A DNA stretch of 37,074 nt from Desulfobacterales bacterium (GTDB taxonomy: Bacteria; Desulfobacterota; Desulfobacteria; Desulfobacterales; JAHEIW01), in assembly GCA_020348305.1 (NCBI GenBank), contig CP070746.1, positions 5,163,084 to 5,200,157 on the forward strand. The letters are read 5' to 3'. The stretch's first letter is position 1. Every line of letters starts with the position of its first letter. A program made the position numbers and the translations under genes. The notes beneath the pieces are model-generated. The model ran no database searches, was not told where the DNA came from, and saw nothing but the letters and a program-made list of their open reading frames with translations. Shown here in pieces: positions 36,604 through 37,074 of the stretch.

Positions 36604-37074
36604 ATAAAAAAATTGTAGCGCAGTTTCTGCAATTTTGAATGTTTCTGGCTGGAGAGGTCTGTAAACATGGTATCTTCCCAAGAATGATAACACACAAACA
36701 GCCGTGTTCGCATTTCAAGCTCATCACCTTCAAAACCTAATTCAGCGAAAATTGCACGAAGATAATCAAGGCGCATTTCAACAACCTTCTTAACAACCCT
36801 ATGTACATGAGAATCTAATCTCGCCCACGAAGTCATCGCAAGATCGTATTTTGCCAGGCGTTTATCCCTGATCATTTCCATTGTGGTTAGAAGCCGTTTT
36901 TTCGGATCAAGTTTTATAACATCAGGATTATACGTTACAACACCTGTATATTCACGTACCCAATACTCCAGAAGCTGCTCCAACAGATCTTGCCGGTTCT
37001 TAAAATGCCAGTAGAATCCGCTTCTTGATATACCCAACAACCTGGCAAGCCTTTCAATTTTCACGCCTTCAACA
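36594..37074 (-). CDS. TetR family transcriptional regulator, cut by the window edge
   Basis: The visible part has at least 159 residues and keeps a TetR helix-turn-helix, VKIERLARLLGISRSGFYWHF followed by KNRQDLLEQLLEYW, then a helical ligand domain. The apparent start at 37064 is a GTG inside the motif; codons continue upstream to the window edge, so the gene begins beyond it. Its ligand and targets are unknown. Confidence 0.8.
   Translation of the reverse strand, partial: VEGVKIERLARLLGISRSGFYWHFKNRQDLLEQLLEYWVREYTGVVTYNPDVIKLDPKKRLLTTMEMIRDKRLAKYDLAMTSWARLDSHVHRVVKKVVEMRLDYLRAIFAELGFEGDELEMRTRLFVCYHSWEDTMFTDLSSQKHSKLQKLRYNFFIQK

Overview
This 37 kb window looks like a chromosomal segment of an anaerobic, probably sulfate-reducing or syntrophic Desulfobacterota (Desulfobacterales-like) bacterium. 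The taxonomic guess is inferred from gene content: pyrrolysine-type methylamine methyltransferases, a 4-hydroxybutyryl-CoA dehydratase, twin-arginine iron-sulfur redox proteins, DUF362 and DUF6599 proteins, and an Mla/MCE lipid-transport operon. No rRNA or other marker gene is present to confirm it.

Layout. (1) 1-459: a MITE-like palindromic repeat, then the leader of a methylamine operon. (2) 460-4113 (+): mttB and mtbB, each interrupted by one in-frame amber codon at the expected pyrrolysine position, followed by their corrinoid protein; a strong hairpin at 4224-4255 closes the unit. Together they would move methyl groups from tri- and dimethylamine to a corrinoid protein. The downstream methylcobamide methyltransferase, the corrinoid reactivase and the pyl genes are not in the window. 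(3) 4305-13679 (-): a long, tightly packed leftward array: MoxR AAA ATPase, VWA/CoxE-like protein, cyclic-nucleotide/PAS membrane sensor, STAS-MlaE permease, MlaF ATPase, MlaD/MCE protein, PqiC-like lipoprotein, then a PA2779 / PA2778 / PA2779 trio. It ties envelope lipid transport to a MoxR-VWA module and a sensor. (4) 13729-15177 (-): 4-hydroxybutyryl-CoA dehydratase family. (5) 15377-21912 (+): SpoIIE/PP2C phosphatase, LUD protein, the remnant of a C-GCAxxG-C-C protein, amidase, nitronate monooxygenase-like protein and a TIGR03084-like protein. (6) 22163-28123 (+): two tandem acyl-CoA carboxyltransferases followed by thiM, thiL and thiD. (7) 28258-29103 (-): rhomboid protease. (8) 29772-35450 (+): a probable membrane/periplasmic redox unit: DUF6599, Tat-DUF362, a NapH/NapG-like polyferredoxin fusion and a Tat aldo/keto reductase with a C-terminal Cys cluster. 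(9) 35590-37074: the 3' part of a tRNA-Leu(CAA) with its terminator, lacking its 5' half, followed by AT-rich DNA with an unknown gene and a TetR regulator. This looks like the left boundary of an integrated element that continues to the right.

The most interesting points are: UAG read as pyrrolysine in two genes while five other genes here, including the adjacent corrinoid gene, appear to end in UAG; a carboxyltransferase pair with complementary loss of the two oxyanion-hole glycine motifs, suggesting an obligate heteromer; the tRNA-Leu attachment-site scar; the NapH-NapG fusion with an internal Tat-like motif; and a family of REP-like palindromes present three times.
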